This document shows positions 15,602-21,962 of a stretch of DNA of 64,000 nt, one piece after another. Location: the NCBI RefSeq assembly GCF_000577275.2, contig NZ_HG916852.1, positions 1,677,001 to 1,741,000 of the forward strand, given 5' to 3'. Both the position numbers and the translations under genes were made by a program. Position 1 is the first letter of the stretch. The number at the start of each line of letters is the position of its first letter. The DNA comes from Rhizobium favelukesii (GTDB lineage: Bacteria > Pseudomonadota > Alphaproteobacteria > Rhizobiales > Rhizobiaceae). The notes under the pieces are model-generated. The model had not been told where the DNA came from, ran no database searches, and worked only from the letters and a program-made list of their open reading frames with translations.

Positions 15602-16039
15602 ATGAGCGCTTATTTCGTAGCAGCAGAAACGATCGCGGACGCGGCCTATGCCATCAAGCACGACGTGCCGGGCGGGCTCAAACCTTACGACGCACTGAGC
15701 CCGGTATCATTAGGCCAGGTACTTTGGCAGTTGAACGCGCTCGCCGTGTATGAGGCGAACAACGAAGACTTGGGCGCGCTCATGGGCACGATCGCGACCT
15801 ATAAGCAGGAAAGCAGACCGGACCCATCGCCGGACGAATGGCAGCGCTACAAATCGTTGCAGTGCCTGATCTACCAGTGCGCCGAAGGCACCGTGCCCGA
15901 CACCGACCTCTATAAAGCGATGGAAGACGCGGAAACGCGGATTGCCGTGCGCCTGACAGGAGTCAGTGACCCGCAGACGGCCAAAAACGCCGCCAACTCA
16001 CATAGCTACTACGACAACGCGAGTTGGGGCAGGGGATAA
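15602..16039 (+). CDS. Hypothetical phage early protein
   Basis: 145 aa starting MSAYFVAAETIADAAYAIKH, with GGGG at 15594 as ribosome binding site. Mostly helical with a conserved-looking LGQVLWQLNALAVYEANNED segment; no cysteines, membrane segment or motif that names a function. It is the first rightward gene after the candidate origin. Confidence 0.65.
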   Translation: MSAYFVAAETIADAAYAIKHDVPGGLKPYDALSPVSLGQVLWQLNALAVYEANNEDLGALMGTIATYKQESRPDPSPDEWQRYKSLQCLIYQCAEGTVPDTDLYKAMEDAETRIAVRLTGVSDPQTAKNAANSHSYYDNASWGRG

Positions 16040-16055
16040 AAACTCTGCGTTGTCT

Positions 16056-16072
16056 CTTGTGAATGTCGCAAG
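16056..16072 (+). promoter_or_regulatory. CTTGTGT-type element with TATATT downstream
   Basis: CTTGTGAATGTCGCAAG followed 9 nt later by TATATT (within TTGTATATTAAACG), upstream of the 16143 membrane-protein gene. Confidence 0.5.
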
Positions 16073-16142
16073 CCTATTGTATATTAAACGCAAGCGCACG
16101 CCCTGACAGAGTTGTCAAGCGCTGACAGAAAGGAACGAAACA

Positions 16143-16265
16143 ATGAACAACCATCACATGAACCGTCTTGGACCTGCACGCGGCTTCCTGATTGGCAGCG
16201 CTCTCGCTGGCGCCTTTTGGCTCTGCTTCCTCTTCGCCGTCGCCTACATGATGTCGGGGAATTGA
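16143..16265 (+). CDS. Small single-span membrane protein
   Basis: 40 aa: short polar basic N-terminus, then one hydrophobic helix (FLIGSALAGAFWLCFLFAVA). AGAAAGGAA lies 7 nt upstream of the ATG and the next gene begins 1 nt after the stop, so it is part of an operon. Function unknown; a holin-like or superinfection-exclusion role is possible. Confidence 0.6.
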   Translation: MNNHHMNRLGPARGFLIGSALAGAFWLCFLFAVAYMMSGN

Positions 16266-16266
16266 T

Positions 16267-16863
16267 ATGGCCGAAACAATCGCTCTCGTATGGCACCGGC
16301 TATGGGCGCAAGCGCCTGCCGAACGCCGTGCCGTGGCGCCTTGGAAACTGACAGGGCTCGACGGCTCGCCCGTTTACGGCCGCGTGCAAAAGCAAGACGG
16401 CTCTTGGCAAGGGCAGGTAATCGTTAACTCGATCCCTGCCGACTGGCGCAAGAGTCACAAGGGCACGAGTTTTCCGAGCGAGTGGCACAGCAAGCGCGAC
16501 GATGCGTTTGCATCCGTCGAGAAGTTTCTAGGCGCCCACGCTCGTAGCATTTTCGGGGTGGACGACCTGACAATCCTGACCTGGGATGACAGCGACCCCG
16601 ATGACAAGCCGCCCGAGCCTGTCAGGCTCCTCCGCGAGCCGACACGTGCGCGTGACATCATCATGGACGAAGTGTTTGACACGCCGCTCATGGACAAACT
16701 GAAGACCGAAGCACAGCGGGAAATTTCGCGGCACCATCATCAATTGATGGAGCGGATCGCGAGCGACGTGCTCAAGCCATACCAGAAGGACTTTGCGGAA
16801 TGGGCGAAAAAGCCGCCGCTGTCTTCTGGCGATCTCGACAAGCTCAAAAAATATTGGGGGTGA
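16267..16863 (+). CDS. Hypothetical phage protein
   Basis: 198 aa. N-terminal globular part (HRLWAQAPAERRAVAPWKLT, GRVQKQDGSWQGQVIVNSIP), an acidic linker DDSDPDDKPPEPV and a helical, His/Lys-containing C-terminus ending LDKLKKYWG. No recognised family. It starts 1 nt after the small membrane gene. Confidence 0.6.
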   Translation: MAETIALVWHRLWAQAPAERRAVAPWKLTGLDGSPVYGRVQKQDGSWQGQVIVNSIPADWRKSHKGTSFPSEWHSKRDDAFASVEKFLGAHARSIFGVDDLTILTWDDSDPDDKPPEPVRLLREPTRARDIIMDEVFDTPLMDKLKTEAQREISRHHHQLMERIASDVLKPYQKDFAEWAKKPPLSSGDLDKLKKYWG

Positions 16864-16890
16864 AAAAAAGACAAAAAAATTTGAAATAGG

Positions 16891-16918
16891 ACTTGTGTTT
16901 AAAACAAGTCTGTATATT
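16891..16918 (+). promoter_or_regulatory. Palindromic CTTGTGT element with TATATT box
   Basis: ACTTGTGTTTAAAACAAGT (16891-16909) followed by TATATT at 16913-16918, about 75 nt before the 16994 gene. The preceding 30 nt are A-rich. Confidence 0.55.
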
Positions 16919-16993
16919 GTGGAAGACGCAAACAGTTGACGAAAGATCAACTAGGCAACAACGAACTACCCGTTCAATAGAAGGAACCAGACT

Positions 16994-17689
16994 ATGGAAA
17001 CCAACACAAACAACGTCATCATCATCGAGCCGCAGCTTGGTCAGATCATCACCGCTGATATCCCGACCGATACGGCAGATAGCAGCTTTGCAGGCTTTGC
17101 AGGCGCTCGCGGCGAGTTCCTGAAGGGCAACTGCACCGTGTTCACGCTCCCAAGTGGCGACCGCATCATTGCCGGACCACGTGGCGTAGGCAAGCTCGAC
17201 AGCAACGGTGACGAGTTCTTGGCCGCTGCCACGCAGCAAGGGGCGTTTGCGCTTTTGTCAACTCCGGTTGATCCGACCAACCCGCAGGTAGAGGAAGGCT
17301 TCACCGCGCAAGACGGCATGTTCTTGGCCGAAGTGCTCGGCCCTGCAATCCTCGTTGGCCCGAAGCCTGTTGATGGCCCTGACGACTTCACGCCGACCAC
17401 GCTGCCGCTCGAAGAAATGCGCAAGCGCATCGCCTTCCAGCGCAATGGCCTGTTGGGCCACGGTCTCGGTGGATTGCTCGCCGCGCTCCTCGCCTCCGCT
17501 CCTGACAAGGCCGAAGCTGACAGCGCACAGACCGGCGAATGGGATGAAAGCGTGTTCGATCCCGAACTGGCTGAGTACCGCAAGACCCTGACCGCCGCAG
17601 AACTGTCAGAGTGCGGATGCCCAGGCTGCGAGCGGGAGCTTGAAGAGCGTGCGGTCAAGGCTGCTGGCGGCTCTGTCGCCCGCAACTAA
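16994..17689 (+). CDS. Hypothetical phage protein with C-terminal CxCxxC motif
   Basis: 231 aa with AGAAGGA 8 nt upstream. The N-terminal ~150 residues form a beta-rich domain (NVIIIEPQLGQIITADIP, VFTLPSGDRIIAGPRGVGKL, MFLAEVLGPAILVGPK). A helical linker with GLGGLLAALLASAP follows, and the tail holds SECGCPGCERELEER, a possible metal-binding turn. No family recognised. Confidence 0.6.
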   Translation: METNTNNVIIIEPQLGQIITADIPTDTADSSFAGFAGARGEFLKGNCTVFTLPSGDRIIAGPRGVGKLDSNGDEFLAAATQQGAFALLSTPVDPTNPQVEEGFTAQDGMFLAEVLGPAILVGPKPVDGPDDFTPTTLPLEEMRKRIAFQRNGLLGHGLGGLLAALLASAPDKAEADSAQTGEWDESVFDPELAEYRKTLTAAELSECGCPGCERELEERAVKAAGGSVARN

Positions 17690-17706
17690 CAGGCTCCGGC
17701 CCGTCG

Positions 17707-17720
17707 GGGGCTTCGGCCCC
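17707..17720 (+). terminator. UUCG-loop hairpin
   Basis: GGGGC-TTCG-GCCCC 18 nt after the stop of the 16994 gene. It has no T tract, so it may be an RNA-stabilising hairpin rather than a terminator. Confidence 0.4.
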
Positions 17721-17748
17721 TGACATCCCCAAAACAGGAATGACTGAC

Positions 17749-17898
17749 ATGACAACAATCCGCGTCATAGGCACCAATCACGAGCGGAAACTTAGAGCAG
17801 GGCAGGCACGCAAGCGCCGTGACAACCACTATCTCCTGTCGGTGGCCGTGCTCCTGTCAGCCTATTTCTACGTCTTGTATCTTGTGCTTTTCGCATAA
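17749..17898 (+). CDS. Small basic single-span membrane protein
   Basis: 49 aa, MTTIRVIGTNHERK then a basic stretch (RAGQARKRRDNH) and a hydrophobic helix (YLLSVAVLLSAYFYVLYLVL). The ATG at 17749 is chosen over 17740 because AGGAA lies 8 nt before it. The stop overlaps the next possible start (TAATG). Confidence 0.55.
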   Translation: MTTIRVIGTNHERKLRAGQARKRRDNHYLLSVAVLLSAYFYVLYLVLFA

Positions 17899-18188
17899 TG
17901 CTTGCCGAAAACACAACAAATCCGAAAGATCGTCAAATGACCGAACAGAAGAAACTCTCGTTTGCGGAAATGCGCGGCAAGATCAACGCCGACGCCAACA
18001 ACTCGCACCTGTCAAACCTCGCCTATGCGCTTGACGCTGTCAGCCAGCAGCGCCGCGAGCTCGACAAGATCGAGAAGGAAATCACTGACATGGCCGCAGC
18101 GGTCGAAGCTGGTGATTTCCCCGACGGCACTGTGCTGCGCGAGCTCTACGACCGCGCCCACGGCCACACCCCCAAAAAGCGCTTCTAG
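17898..18188 (+). CDS. Hypothetical helical phage protein
   Basis: 96 aa from the coupled ATG at 17898, or 83 aa from 17937 (MTEQKKLSFAEMRGKINADA). Helical with a coiled-coil-like SQQRRELDKIEKEITDMAAA. No known family. The start is uncertain because neither ATG has a strong ribosome binding site. Confidence 0.55.
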   Translation: MLAENTTNPKDRQMTEQKKLSFAEMRGKINADANNSHLSNLAYALDAVSQQRRELDKIEKEITDMAAAVEAGDFPDGTVLRELYDRAHGHTPKKRF

Positions 18189-18200
18189 GATCGAACGACC

Positions 18201-18659
18201 ATGAACGTTGAAATCATTCTTGCAGGCGTAGCCGCTTCAGCCGTGCTCGCTGCCTATTTCGCTGACAAGAAGCACCGCAAGGCCAAGGCTGCGGCCAAGC
18301 TCGCAACCAAGTCAACGGTTAAGCCCCCGCGTTGGGTTGACAGCGGCCCCATCCATGCGCCGCGCCCTGCCGCCGCTCCGATCGCGTCCGGCTATGTGCC
18401 TTCCGCCCCTTCGGCCTCGGCCGTGGCGACGAGCACCCAAATGAACGATGACAACATGCTGACTCAGATGCTTGTCACGGCGATCGTCATTGACAGCATG
18501 ACGCCGGACACCCCGGCGGCTAGCTCCAGCCATGACAGCGGCTCCTCCTGGTCGTCATCTGACAGTGGCTCGAGCTCATATGACAGCGGCTCGTCAAGCT
18601 CCTCTTACGATAGCGGCTCAAGCTCGTCTTATGACAGCGGTGGCGGCGGAGGCTGGTAA
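18201..18659 (+). CDS. Membrane-anchored protein with Ser-rich DSG repeats
   Basis: 152 aa. An N-terminal hydrophobic helix (IILAGVAASAVLAAYFA) is followed by a basic patch (KKHRKAKAAAKLATK), a Pro/Ala/Ser-rich linker, a second moderately hydrophobic stretch (MLTQMLVTAIVIDSM) and a C-terminus of repeated DSGSSS/YDSGSS units ending GGGGGW. The repeats are written with TATGACAGC-type codons, so most carry a TGWCA pentamer. Function unknown. Confidence 0.6.
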   Translation: MNVEIILAGVAASAVLAAYFADKKHRKAKAAAKLATKSTVKPPRWVDSGPIHAPRPAAAPIASGYVPSAPSASAVATSTQMNDDNMLTQMLVTAIVIDSMTPDTPAASSSHDSGSSWSSSDSGSSSYDSGSSSSSYDSGSSSSYDSGGGGGW

Positions 18660-18663
18660 TCCC

Positions 18664-18771
18664 ATGATGTTCGCAATCATCAACAATCTGCCCGAGCTCG
18701 TGCTTGGGATCGCATGGACCGGCCTCGTGTTCCGGTCTGGCATGACCTTCGCCCGCTGGCGGGCCAAGTAA
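18664..18771 (+). CDS. Very small membrane protein
   Basis: 35 aa, with a hydrophobic core (NNLPELVLGIAWTGLVF) and a basic end (ARWRAK). It begins 4 nt after the preceding stop. Real translation is plausible from its place in a run of similar membrane genes, but not proven. Confidence 0.45.
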   Translation: MMFAIINNLPELVLGIAWTGLVFRSGMTFARWRAK

Positions 18772-18838
18772 TCCCGAACTGACAGCCGGGAAACGCTGTC
18801 AGAAACCAAAACCCAACCCGTTTAAAAGGAAATACGAC

Positions 18839-19294
18839 ATGTTTGGACTCAAGACACTCAAGAAGGCAATCGGCGCTGGCGCAAAGGAAGTCGCGGCTGA
18901 ATACGGCGAGAACAAGGATTTCCTTGAAGCCGTGCTCGCTGCCTCCGCGCTGGTTGCCGCCGCTGACGGGGACATTGAAGAGGCCGAGCGCCGCAAGGTG
19001 ATTTCGGTTGTCACGAACCACGCGCAGCTTGCCAAGCTCTACCCGCAGAACGTGATCGAGAGCACGGCCGAAACCATGTTCAAGCGTGCGAAGGACGCCA
19101 GCGGACGCCAGTCGCTTGCCCGCGAGCTCGATGACGTGAAGACCCGCCCGAACGGCTCGCAGATGGCGGAAGACGTGTATCTGATCGCGCTGGATATCGC
19201 CAACTCTGACGGCCAGCTTGAAGACGAGGAACAGGTTGTCCTCAGCAAGATCGCATCGCGCCTCAATATCGATGTCAGCAAGTTCGACTTCTAA
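18839..19294 (+). CDS. TerB-like protein
   Basis: 151 aa, AAAGGAAA upstream. Two acidic helix-pair repeats, ASALVAAADGDIEEAERRK and ALDIANSDGQLEDEEQVVL, carry the DGxIxxxE pattern of the TerB/tellurite-resistance fold, which binds divalent metal through such acidic loops. It is a stand-alone TerB domain of normal length. In phages its role is unclear; a metal-sensing or defence-related role is inference. Confidence 0.75.
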   Translation: MFGLKTLKKAIGAGAKEVAAEYGENKDFLEAVLAASALVAAADGDIEEAERRKVISVVTNHAQLAKLYPQNVIESTAETMFKRAKDASGRQSLARELDDVKTRPNGSQMAEDVYLIALDIANSDGQLEDEEQVVLSKIASRLNIDVSKFDF

Positions 19295-19306
19295 TCACTG
19301 ACAACC

Positions 19307-19433
19307 GTCAGGGGCTCTTTGGTGAGCGCTGGATAAGTGCGCTGCCACGCCGAAACCTACCTTGGCAGAGGTTCCCAATCGGCCCGCATGTACGGGTGCA
19401 GGTAGGGCCAGCACTCTCCTAAGAGCCCCTGAC
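19307..19433 (+). ncRNA. Candidate structured RNA
   Basis: A perfect 13-bp inverted repeat (GTCAGGGGCTCTT at 19307-19319 and its complement at 19421-19433) closes a 101-nt interior. The stem extends with GGTGAGCGCTGG (19321-) against CCAGCACTCTCC (19409-) at 10 of 12 positions. Inside are AGCGC/GCGCT, CTGCCA/TGGCAG and CCCG/CGGG hairpins and a possible CCTACC/GGTAGG pairing; some are mutually exclusive. It lies between the TerB-like gene and a small membrane gene. It is not a tRNA: arm order and length do not fit. Confidence 0.5.
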
Positions 19434-19495
19434 ACCCTGACAGCATGACAGAAAGAAAAAAGTGACCCAACCCGTTTTAGCCAGGAACCGCAAAC

Positions 19496-19693
19496 ATGAC
19501 GCTTTCACCTTGGAAGTGGCGCAAGCCGACACTCCGCATCCCAACCTTTAACGAATTGTGCCGCCGCTCGCACAAGGGCTTCCACACAGCCTACTTCGCA
19601 GCGGCAGCAGTCGAGGGGCATGGGCTTTACGCCCTGACAGCCGGCTCGCTCCTCGCCCTCGCCATTCTTGATTTCTTCCTGCACTTCGAATGA
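19496..19693 (+). CDS. Small membrane protein
   Basis: 65 aa with AGGAA 9 nt upstream. Basic N-terminus (WKWRKPTLR) and a hydrophobic C-terminal helix (LYALTAGSLLALAILDFFLH). It resembles small membrane proteins of other rhizobial prophages in style only; no family named. Confidence 0.55.
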   Translation: MTLSPWKWRKPTLRIPTFNELCRRSHKGFHTAYFAAAAVEGHGLYALTAGSLLALAILDFFLHFE

Positions 19694-19707
19694 TGGAGGG
19701 ACCGGCG

Positions 19708-19869
19708 ATGCATCATTTATTTTTGAGCCTCCACCGGCACCGCAAGTTCCAACTCATCATCACAAGTGGAACGGTCGTCGCAGCCATAGTGAGCTTTCTT
19801 GCACCTGACCGTGCTGAGCTCGTCATAGCCGCTTCGACCCTGACAAACCTGATCTGGATTTGGGAATAA
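19708..19869 (+). CDS. Small two-span membrane protein
   Basis: 53 aa starting MHHLFLSLHRHRKF. Two hydrophobic segments (LIITSGTVVAAIVSFL and ELVIAASTLTNLIWIW) separated by APDRA, the topology of a small holin-type protein. GGAGGG lies 9 nt upstream. No endolysin gene is nearby, so a lysis role is only a possibility. Confidence 0.5.
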   Translation: MHHLFLSLHRHRKFQLIITSGTVVAAIVSFLAPDRAELVIAASTLTNLIWIWE

Positions 19870-19898
19870 CCCGAGCCAAATTAGTAATAATTTATAGT

Positions 19899-19928
19899 GG
19901 GGTGTGTGCTTAATATATCACACACCCC
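19899..19928 (+). terminator. Perfect 10-bp hairpin
   Basis: GGGGTGTGTG and CACACACCCC around a 10-nt AT-rich loop, 29 nt after the last membrane gene; a second inverted repeat (GTGATCA/TGATCAC, 19932-19950) follows. There is no T tract, so the pair could also be protein-binding sites. Confidence 0.5.
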
Positions 19929-20022
19929 GAAGTGATCACGTCCTGATCACGAAATCGCGATCGGTTAAATGTGGCAATTTTGTGCCGCCGGCAATATGTA
20001 AAGGAAAGTGAATAATTGTTCT

Positions 20023-20056
20023 TGACACAAGCTCTTGATACTGACACAAGCTATTG
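20023..20056 (+). repeat. Tandem direct repeat with CACAAG half-sites
   Basis: TGACACAAGCTCTTG (20023) and TGACACAAGCTATTG (20042), 19 nt apart and 14 of 15 identical, so about two helical turns in phase. They sit 30 nt before the 20086 gene and include a TTGACA hexamer. Likely an operator or promoter. Confidence 0.55.
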
Positions 20057-20085
20057 CCTAATAACCCAGAACAAAGGCACCCCAA

Positions 20086-20373
20086 GTGAACAAGACTCCC
20101 GCATCATTCGATGACCTGCAAGAGCAAGCCCGAGAACTTGGGTTTGACGAAGTGACGTTGATCCTGTCACAATCGAAAGCCTCCAACAAATTTGTCGTGC
20201 GATCCAATATCAACCGCCACGCGCGCATGGCACGGGTCATTGAAGCCGTTGAGCATAGCATCATCGAGAAGATGATTAGGAATTTGGGTGCCGATGCGCC
20301 GTTTGCGCGTTACCTGCACCGCCGCCACGCGAAGGGCAAATGTCCCCCCTCAGGAGGGGAGAACATCGGTTGA
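20086..20373 (+). CDS. Hypothetical protein next to the repressor
   Basis: 95 aa with a GTG start; the alternative ATG lies far inside. Helical N-terminus (SFDDLQEQARELGFDEVTLI) and a basic C-terminus (ARYLHRRHAKGK). Its last 24 nt overlap the 3' end of the convergent repressor gene. It has its own repeat-bearing promoter region. A regulatory role in lysogeny is inference. Confidence 0.55.
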   Translation: MNKTPASFDDLQEQARELGFDEVTLILSQSKASNKFVVRSNINRHARMARVIEAVEHSIIEKMIRNLGADAPFARYLHRRHAKGKCPPSGGENIG

Positions 20374-20742
20374 CATGATGCCAATGATTTCTTGCGCGGC
20401 TTTTACTGAGAAGTCTTTTCTCATCTCTAGCCGCGTAACACCCGGACGCGGGGACGACATGTTCATAGTTCCCAAGGGGATAGCAGGTGTTTCACCGCCG
20501 GGTACAGTAGGTTCTACCTCCACCCCGTGCAGTCCCAAGCCCTTAGCGAGTTCTTCCACGGTGATCCCAAGCATCCGCGCAAGAGAGAGGGCTTTGGAAA
20601 GCTGCAAGTCCTGCAATTCCTCGCCAGCGATAAATCGGGAGACTGTCGCTTGCTGTGACGCCCAGGCCACCGCAACGTCTTTCTGGCGATAGCCTCGACG
20701 CTGCAAACCTTCTCTAACCCATTCGTTCTTGGCTCGGGACAT
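20350..20742 (-). CDS. XRE-family repressor, candidate phage immunity regulator
   Basis: 130 aa. The N-terminal helix-turn-helix QKDVAVAWASQQATVSRFIA, then LSKALSLARMLGITVEELAK, is the Cro/CI-type domain. The C-terminal part (EVEPTVPGGETPAIPLG onward) is short and has no Ser-Lys protease dyad that I can see, so it is unlikely to be a LexA-type self-cleaving repressor. It faces the excisionase-type gene across 81 nt, the usual immunity-switch layout. Confidence 0.75.
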   Translation of the reverse strand: MSRAKNEWVREGLQRRGYRQKDVAVAWASQQATVSRFIAGEELQDLQLSKALSLARMLGITVEELAKGLGLHGVEVEPTVPGGETPAIPLGTMNMSSPRPGVTRLEMRKDFSVKAAQEIIGIMSTDVLPS

Positions 20743-20823
20743 TGCTGATTAACTCCTCATTCATCATGTTTGGGGTTGTGTCCTATAAACAAGACGTTAC
20801 ACATCAATTGAGGCTGACGCAAG
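20743..20823. promoter_or_regulatory. Divergent switch region
   Basis: 81 nt between the repressor and the HTH gene. It contains TTGTGTCCTATAAACAAG (about 20774-20791) and GTTACACATC, degenerate forms of the CTTGTGT element, and TATAAA that could serve a promoter. No exact palindrome. Confidence 0.45.
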
Positions 20824-21144
20824 ATGCAACCCAACGAAATCATTCGCGTTATACAGGAAAAAGCAAGCCTTTATGGCGACCATGAACTTGCGTTTATAGC
20901 GCAAGAGCTTGACATGCACACAATATTGCAGACCGTTAACAATCCAGCGCCGGGGCGTATCCCCGGTTTAGTGTCCGTGTACGACGCCGCCAAGCATCTT
21001 TCACTGTCAACTGACTATATCTGGAAGCTCATATATTCGGGCGATCTTAAGTCCCTGAAGATCGGCAAGCGCCGCCTCATAAAGACTACTGAGCTTCACG
21101 CCTTCGTTAAACGGCGCAGCGAGGAGGGGACCAGTGGTCACTAG
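20824..21144 (+). CDS. Excisionase-type helix-turn-helix protein
   Basis: 106 aa. The C-terminal half, SVYDAAKHLSLSTDYIWKLI followed by SGDLKSLKIGKRRLIKTTEL, is the winged HTH of the excisionase/MerR-like HTH_17 family. The N-terminal half is helical. It may act as a Cro-like regulator or as directionality factor for the integrase 11 kb away. Stop overlaps the next start by 11 nt. Confidence 0.75.
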   Translation: MQPNEIIRVIQEKASLYGDHELAFIAQELDMHTILQTVNNPAPGRIPGLVSVYDAAKHLSLSTDYIWKLIYSGDLKSLKIGKRRLIKTTELHAFVKRRSEEGTSGH

Positions 21145-21358
21145 GTCAACCCTCCGCACCATCCGGCAGATTGCCGATGCAGCCGGCGCACAAGACTTCG
21201 AGATCGTGCGGGAAAATAAGCACGTCATAGTTGACTATTTATTCCCTACACGGACGCCCCCACGAGTGCGGATCACAATGGCCGCAACCCTTTCCGACAA
21301 CCAACGGGGTTTACGCAACCAGATTGCGGACCTGAAACGTGCAACGAGGAGTAATTAA
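21134..21358 (+). CDS. Small phage protein, HicA-like pattern
   Basis: 74 aa from a GTG overlapping the previous gene. The pattern IRQIADAAGAQDFEIVRENKH, VIVDYLF, then ALSDNQRGLRN-like C-terminal helix recalls small dsRBD-fold HicA-type proteins, but the catalytic His of HicA toxins is not clearly placed and no HicB partner follows. Role unknown. Confidence 0.5.
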   Translation: MVTRSTLRTIRQIADAAGAQDFEIVRENKHVIVDYLFPTRTPPRVRITMAATLSDNQRGLRNQIADLKRATRSN

Positions 21359-21607
21359 ATGACACAGCAGCATGTAGGCCACCGCGCGAATGATGAAATC
21401 GCGCAGCTAAAGGATGACATCACTTTCCTGACAGCCCGCGCCGAAGTTGCCGAGGAAGATGCGCTCGACGCGTGGCACACGCTTGTCAAGGTCCACGCCG
21501 AGTTTGCCAAGCGCGGCGGTGACACGCTCTTCAAGGAAAACCGCACTGAGTATCTGGCGAAGCTGGCAGCAGCCGGCCAGCGCATCGCGGCATTGAGCGG
21601 CAAATGA
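21359..21607 (+). CDS. Hypothetical coiled-coil phage protein
   Basis: 82 aa, helical with heptad-like spacing (NDEIAQLKDDITFLTARAEV, HTLVKVHAEFAKRGG). It starts directly after the previous stop and overlaps the next start as ATGA. Role unknown. Confidence 0.55.
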   Translation: MTQQHVGHRANDEIAQLKDDITFLTARAEVAEEDALDAWHTLVKVHAEFAKRGGDTLFKENRTEYLAKLAAAGQRIAALSGK

Positions 21608-21774
21608 GCCCGAACCTTCCTGAGATTTTCAAAGCCATCATCGCCCACGACAACATGAACCCCGCCAATGAAAACGTGGTCCGCATGTCGAACTTCACGG
21701 CGTGGCGGAAGCGCAAGCGGGAATTGGTGGACGCAGCCGCCGGCTACGCGAAGCGCCAGAGGAGCGGGAAATGA
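21604..21774 (+). CDS. Small basic phage protein
   Basis: 56 aa starting MSPNLPEIFKAIIAHDNMNP; basic second half (WRKRKRELVDAAAGYAKRQR) fits nucleic-acid binding. ATGA overlaps on both sides tie it into a tightly coupled run of early genes. Confidence 0.55.
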   Translation: MSPNLPEIFKAIIAHDNMNPANENVVRMSNFTAWRKRKRELVDAAAGYAKRQRSGK

Positions 21775-21962
21775 AAGACAGTTTTTGGGTTTATGGCGGT
21801 GTCCCTCCGTTCTCTCGGTTTTCCCTTGGCTGGCATCAGGCCGAAGTCGAAGCCGGCCGGAAGCATGCGACCGTGCGACTGAAGACGAAACGCAAGGTTG
21901 TCAAGCTAAAGCTCCCGCAATGGGACGAGCTTGTAACAAAGGGCGGTGTTAAGCATGTCTAG
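21771..21962 (+). CDS. Small phage protein upstream of helicase
   Basis: 63 aa starting MKDSFWVYGGVPPFSRFSLG, ending KLPQWDELVTKGGVKHV. Basic central part (RLKTKRKVVKLK). It overlaps the helicase start by 8 nt. No family recognised. Confidence 0.55.
   Translation: MKDSFWVYGGVPPFSRFSLGWHQAEVEAGRKHATVRLKTKRKVVKLKLPQWDELVTKGGVKHV

Noticed and set aside
18530..18660. DNA-level tandem repeat or CRISPR-like array
   Set aside because: The periodicity comes from coding DSG/Ser repeats of a protein; spacing is irregular and there are no spacers.
19307..19433. tRNA gene suspected from the GGGGCTC/GAGCCCC arms and GGTTCCCAATC
   Set aside because: The T-arm-like segment lies over 40 nt from the 3' acceptor arm and no 7-nt anticodon loop fits; kept as a structured RNA only.
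21134..21607. HicA/HicB toxin-antitoxin pair
   Set aside because: The first protein only vaguely resembles HicA and the second is a coiled coil, not a HicB RNase H-fold protein.
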